Shown: one piece after another, positions 15,129-16,958 of the stretch
How the letters are laid out: every line of letters begins with the position of its first letter
Numbering within the stretch: position 1 is the first letter of the stretch
Source of the DNA: CAWDMN01 sp963803155
GTDB taxonomy: Bacteria > Acidobacteriota > Terriglobia > Versatilivoradales > Versatilivoraceae
Assembly: GCA_963803155.1 (NCBI GenBank)
Contig: CAWDMN010000069.1
Span: 1-16,958, forward strand
Reading direction: 5' to 3'
DNA: 16,958 nucleotides
Position numbers and translations under genes: made by a program
The notes under the pieces: model-generated
What the model saw: the letters and a program-made list of their open reading frames with translations, nothing else
What the model was told of the DNA's origin: nothing
Database searches by the model: none

Positions 15129-15785
15129 ATGGCGTATACCTTCTGGCTGTCCCTGCACGCGGTAGACCATCGCATTCCGAGCCAGCCTTTGTACCGGCTG
15201 AAATTCTTCATATTACTCCCGGTGCTGTTGTTGCTGGGGGGGAATCCTACCTCGACCTGCGCGTGTTGACGGGGATTCATGCGCGGCAGGTGAATCGCTT
15301 TACCTCCCTCTTCGATACGCCGAATTCCGGCTTCCCGCAGGTATCGTTTCATACCCGCCTGGCTGTGGACACTCGGCTTCATTGTCATCACGCTGTTGTT
15401 GCTGTGTGCCGCGCTGCTGCTCCACTCCGCGCGGCGCGCCCTGCTGCCGCTGGCGACGGCGCTGCTTGCGCCCGTCGCATGGGTAGTATTCGGCATCGCG
15501 CCGCACGCGCATCTCTCGCCGCTGCTGCTGCATACCCCGTTCCATCACTGTGTCTTTTGCCTGTGGCAGCAGTCGCCCATTGCCCTGTTCGCTACCGTAG
15601 GCTACACGCTGGGCGTCTCGGGCCTGCTCGGCGCTGCGGCAATATCCCACCTCGCCGGGAAAAACTATCCGGCTGTGAAGACGGAAGACACCTGCCGCCG
15701 CCGCGCCACCATCGCCTTCTGCTTCATCCTGAGCAGCGCGAGCCTGTTGCTCATCGCGGTAATCACAGAGTCACAGAGACACTGA
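15129..15785 (+). pseudogene. Broken multi-pass membrane protein of unknown family (two compensating frameshifts)
   Basis: Three consecutive frames read as one membrane protein. From ATG 15129: AYTFWLSLHAVDH, then FFILLPVLLLL (helix 1). At the G7 run 15236-15242 a missing base shifts to the next frame (ESYLDLRVLTGIHARQVNRF, FDTPNSGFP). At the T3 run 15347-15349 an extra base returns it to the first frame (IPAWLWTLGFIVITLLLL and three further hydrophobic segments), ending at TGA 15783-15785. One extracytoplasmic or loop segment has HHCVFCLW, a Cys-x-x-Cys next to two His that could bind metal, heme or a disulphide. I do not recognise the family. The 3' end runs into a CACAGAG repeat. Its start abuts the point where cinA is truncated. 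The reconstruction is inference from hydrophobicity and the continuity of both frames at homopolymers. Confidence 0.45.
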
Positions 15786-15934
15786 GGCACAGAGAGGAGA
15801 GATAAATTTAGCGAAGACAGACACATTCCTAAAACATCCTACTCCGACCCACTCGAAATCGAGAACGAGCACGAGCACGACCGAAAATGGATCTTGCGGA
15901 AATGCTCTATTTAATTACCTCTGTGTCTCTGTGT
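15764..15934. repeat. CACAGAG-type inverted repeat
   Basis: The left arm (15764-15798) is a run of CACAGAG units (TCACAGAG twice, then GAGGCACAGAGAGG). The right arm (15918-15934) is the reverse complement, CCTCTGTGTCTCTGTGT. The 120 bases between contain a GAGCACGAGCACGA stretch (about 15866-15881) and no gene. Such CACAGAG repeats are widespread in some environmental genomes; none occurs in the first 15 kb of this window. Confidence 0.6.
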
Positions 15935-16104
15935 TCATGAATTATGTCTGAGCGAAAAACGGGACTGGTAGTGATTTCCCGCGTCTCCGTGAGCAAACGA
16001 GAGGACAGCTTCGCTGAAAATGTGTACCTGTCCCCACTTTTGAACGGTATTGTACCTGTCCCCCGCTTTTCGCGATGGTGTTCGCTGCTATTATAGGAGG
16101 TGTT
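15786..16104. other. Gene-free repeat-bearing spacer
   Basis: About 320 bases lie between the broken membrane protein and the sigma factor remnant. They hold the right part of the CACAGAG inverted repeat and the TGTACCTGTCCCC direct repeats. No coding frame with plausible composition and no clear promoter was seen. The ribosome site AGGAGG (16095-16100) at the right end belongs to the sigma factor remnant. Confidence 0.5.
16023..16063 (+). repeat. Direct repeat TGTACCTGTCCCC (two units)
   Basis: TGTACCTGTCCCC occurs at 16023-16035 and 16051-16063, 28 bases apart, each followed within a few bases by CTTTT. I recall this kind of unit as a common intergenic repeat in some deltaproteobacterial and environmental genomes, sometimes near REP-associated transposases; none is seen here. 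Confidence 0.55.
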
Positions 16105-16435
16105 ATGAACGACGCGGAATTAGTGAGCGCAACCTTGCGCGGGGATGTGTCGGTTCTTGCACAACTGGTGCGTGCGTATCAGCGTGTGACCGTTTTAGCC
16201 GCCTGGCTCTTTCATCGGTAACATGCGGGATGCAGAGAATCTCGCACAGGAGACCTTCCTGATCGCCTACCGGGATCTCCACCAATTGTGTAAGCCGGCC
16301 AGCTTTCGTTCCTGGCTCTCTTCCATCCTGCGACAGAATTGTTATCGGTATCTTTACCGGCAACATCGCACCGCATTGCCGTTGGACGAGTTGGAAGAAC
16401 TGCTGGAGGAGTACGATCCGTCCATCTATATTTGA
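16105..16435 (+). pseudogene. ECF sigma factor remnant: frameshifted and lacking region 4
   Basis: ATG 16105 follows AGGAGG (16095-16100). The first frame reads MNDAELVSATLRGD, then LAQLVRAYQRVTVLAAWLF, the start of sigma region 2. It then meets TAA at 16219-16221. The second frame continues as IGNMRDAENLAQETFLIAYR (region 2.2, core-binding) and SFRSWLSSILRQNCYRYL (2.3-2.4, -10 recognition). Removing one T from the TTT at 16210-16212 joins them perfectly. Even so, the repaired protein is about 109 residues and ends at LDELEELLEEYDPSIYI, in the linker, whereas ECF sigmas are usually 160-200 residues with a C-terminal region 4 that binds -35 DNA. ECF factors direct RNA polymerase to stress regulons. 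As read it could not be a normal sigma factor. The next frame begins 18 nt later. Confidence 0.7.
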
Positions 16436-16453
16436 GAATGCAAGGAGAAAGAG

Positions 16454-16772
16454 ATGAATCGTTCACGCTGTATTGTTTTTGCTATCGTCACCCTCTGCTA
16501 TCTGCTTTTCACGGCAATAGCGCCCGGCGAGTGCGCTATGCCGGCGCTGCATCTGCAGACGACGGACCAGGTGCGGGTGACGCGACGGGAACACCTGGGA
16601 GGCAAGGTTAACGCGCACAATCGGCATCGGCATGGATGCCAGGCAGGCCACCACCTTCGACGCGCTTGCCCTTCGATCGACTTCCCGCGGGCATTCACCT
16701 GCTCTCGCCCAATCCGGGGGTAATGCCATCAAGGCCGTGAACAAAAAGAATATCCGCTCCTTCTCGCGGTAA
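16454..16772 (+). pseudogene. Small exported protein, apparently frameshifted
   Basis: ATG 16454 has AAGGAG 6 nt upstream. Residues 1-28 look like a signal peptide (RSR, then a hydrophobic core CIVFAIVTLCYLLFTAI, cleavage expected after GECA). After about 50 residues (VTRREHLGGK) the frame turns into His/Arg-rich nonsense. The +1 frame from about 16605 reads LTRTIGIGMDARQATTFDAL and ends NAIKAVNKKNIRSFSR at TAA 16770-16772, so one extra base near 16603-16612 may have split the gene. Its position just after the sigma remnant would suit an ECF-linked envelope protein, but it resembles no anti-sigma factor I know. The 3' half of the reconstruction is uncertain. Confidence 0.35.
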
Positions 16773-16958
16773 ACACAACGGCAGCGGATTCCCGCCTGGA
16801 GCTAAAGCTTCCGCGGCCTCCCCTCGCCTCGCGGAAGACCAAAAATGCTGCGGCTCAACGATACCTGCGGTCGTGCCTGCAGCCGCCAAATTCAGCTATA
16901 CCACGAACTGTCAATACACGCCAGGCCAAGAATACGCCAACGAACGAGTTTGCCAGAA

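Noticed and set aside
15263..15805. 180-codon Arg/Ala/His-rich plus-strand frame
   Set aside because: Only its first part (ESYLDLRVLTGIHARQVNRF) looks like protein. The rest is an out-of-frame shadow of the membrane-protein frame, so it was merged into the broken gene instead of being called separately.
15764..16063. CRISPR array at the CACAGAG or TGTACCTGTCCCC repeats
   Set aside because: Repeat units are too short, imperfect and few, without regular 30-40-bp spacers, and no cas genes are nearby.

Overview
The window reads as a bacterial chromosome fragment from a Gram-negative (diderm) organism. It carries a tripartite RND efflux pair with a lipoprotein adaptor, the PlsY/GpsA lipid-precursor route, and housekeeping chaperone and rRNA/ribosomal-protein methyltransferase genes. 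Most of it (1 to about 15,130) has moderate GC, clean uninterrupted genes and intergenic regions rich in short palindromic repeats. That repeat style reminds me of Verrucomicrobiota/Planctomycetota or Acidobacteriota genomes, but this is recollection, not a search result. No rRNA, tRNA, CRISPR array, insertion sequence or phage gene was recognised.

Layout. Positions 1-1928 hold the 3' part of dnaK and a complete dnaJ, ended by a strong intrinsic terminator whose stem contains the dnaJ stop codon. Positions 1947-2430 are a gene-free, palindrome-rich spacer. Positions 2452-4117 are prmA and rsmE, a translation-modification pair. Converging on them from the other strand is an 821-residue copper P1B-ATPase (4279-6744) with a palindromic candidate operator over its promoter. 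A rightward efflux operon follows: a membrane-fusion lipoprotein (7167-8441) overlapping by 4 bp an MdtB/C-like RND pump (8438-11566), then a NudL-type CoA pyrophosphatase (11592-12200). Positions 12201-12603 are another repeat-rich spacer. On the minus strand are gpsA (12604-13602), plsY (13599-14222, 4-bp overlap with gpsA) and the amidase part of cinA (14536-15063).

The last 1.8 kb (about 15,130 to the end) is different. It is visibly richer in GC and begins exactly where cinA loses its N-terminal domain. It contains three broken coding regions on the plus strand: a multi-pass membrane protein with two compensating frameshifts, an ECF sigma factor with one frameshift and no region 4, and a small exported protein with one frameshift. 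It also has a different repeat vocabulary. This looks like a recombination junction or a chimeric contig join, and it is the most important thing to verify here.

No complete new multi-gene system is evident. The most unusual structures are small: a 52-bp palindromic element with 8-bp target-site-like duplications (14390-14457), a two-copy dispersed repeat placed just after gene ends (4178-4256 and 12283-12381), a 55-bp direct duplication that copies the tail and stop codon of the Nudix gene, and the cinA junction.
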